From contig JAYRYZ010000046.1 of the NCBI GenBank assembly GCA_041916775.1, positions 1 through 6,234 on the forward strand: a DNA stretch of 6,234 bases. Reading direction: 5' to 3'. Below the pieces are notes generated by a model. That model saw only the letters and a program-made list of their open reading frames with translations, ran no database searches and had not been told where the DNA came from. Origin of the DNA: UBA2357 sp041916775 (lineage in GTDB: Bacteria; Pseudomonadota; Gammaproteobacteria; Burkholderiales; Rhodocyclaceae). This document shows, piece after piece, positions 6,110 to 6,234 of the stretch (position 1 is the first letter of the stretch; each line of letters starts with the position of its first letter). The position numbers were made by a program, and so were the translations under genes.

Positions 6110-6234
6110 ATCGGGATAGGGGCGGTCAGCTTACCTGACCGTTCCCCTCCCACACCACCCGGCATGCGGGTCCGCACCGGGCGGTTCGAGCAGTTGAGGT
6201 CATGAGAGCCGGGGCACGCCAAGTCGGTCGAAGT
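6110..6234 (-). mobile_element. 3' end of a group II intron (domains V and VI), cut by the window edge
   Basis: Minus-strand RNA from about 6186 to 6153 folds as group II domain V: a lower helix AACCGCCCGG/CCGGGTGGT with a single G-U wobble (6182:6157) inside a CGC catalytic triad, four further pairs, a 2-nt bulge on the 3' strand (6164-6163), and a short capped helix (TGCG/CGCA). Directly after it, 6152-6110 folds as domain VI: 7-bp stem CGGTCAG/CTGACCG, then GGGGA/TCCCC-type pairing, and a bulged A at 6117 placed seven nt from a predicted 3' end ...CGAT at 6110. These are the two core ribozyme parts; the rest, including domains I-IV and any maturase, lies right of the window. A short open frame ending at TGA 6202-6200 (FDRLGVPRLS) might be the last residues of the intron-encoded protein. 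The 3' splice site and class are not proven. Confidence 0.72.
6153..6186 (-). ncRNA. Group II intron domain V (catalytic hairpin)
   Basis: The 34-nt hairpin has the domain V layout: triad C6183-G6182-C6181 with G6182 wobble-paired to U6157, exactly four pairs to a two-base 3'-strand bulge, then an upper stem. This motif binds the catalytic metal ions in group II splicing. The apical loop reads GACC rather than the usual GNRA, which is a small departure. Call rests on structure and general resemblance, not on a covariance search. Confidence 0.7.

Noticed and set aside
6119..6148. Hairpin as an intrinsic terminator for the tRNA pair
   Set aside because: The stem is strong but no T-tract follows on the plus strand, and it is better explained as domain VI of the minus-strand intron. 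It might still halt some transcription.
5938..6222. Minus-strand 94-residue open frame across the tRNAs
   Set aside because: It reads through both tRNA genes and the intron domains; this is a common false prediction at tRNA loci.

Overview
The window is high-GC, densely coded DNA that looks like a betaproteobacterial chromosome, most likely of the Rhodocyclales type (Thauera/Azoarcus-like). This placement is inferred from the near-canonical GlnK and AmtB proteins, the codon bias, and the CCA-encoded tRNA-Lys genes; no marker gene fixes the genus.

Positions 1-2255 hold a nitrogen-control module on the minus strand: glnK (PII signal protein) followed 14 bp later by amtB (ammonium channel), closed by an intrinsic terminator at 93-121. 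Upstream of glnK, in the 440-bp divergent intergenic region, is a good sigma-54 -24/-12 element (1977-1992). Two NtrC-type dyads lie about 109 and 142 bp upstream of the predicted start and 33 bp apart. The layout predicts nitrogen-limited expression. A perfect palindrome overlaps the -24 box.

Positions 2256-4834 hold two plus-strand signalling genes. The first is a response regulator with an intact receiver domain, a GAF-like middle and a helical C-terminal part with no recognised output domain. The second is a PAS-PAS-GGDEF diguanylate cyclase with an intact GGEEF active site and an RxxD inhibitory site. They probably work together, turning a phosphorelay or redox/ligand signal into c-di-GMP.

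Positions 4880-5686 (minus) encode an odd lipoprotein: lipobox, Tyr/Trp-rich WxxGxW-type segment, a long Arg/Glu/Asp-rich segment and a tail of 10-residue repeats written in 30-bp DNA repeats. It is convergent with the cyclase gene.

Positions 5884-6100 (plus) carry a strong sigma-70 promoter and two tRNA-Lys genes (UUU, then CUU). About 10 bp past the second tRNA, on the minus strand, lies the 3' end of a group II intron: a domain V with a CGC triad and a domain VI with a bulged branch-point A. The rest of the intron, including any reverse transcriptase gene, is beyond the right edge. It was recognised from RNA structure rather than from a coding region and is the most notable element here.
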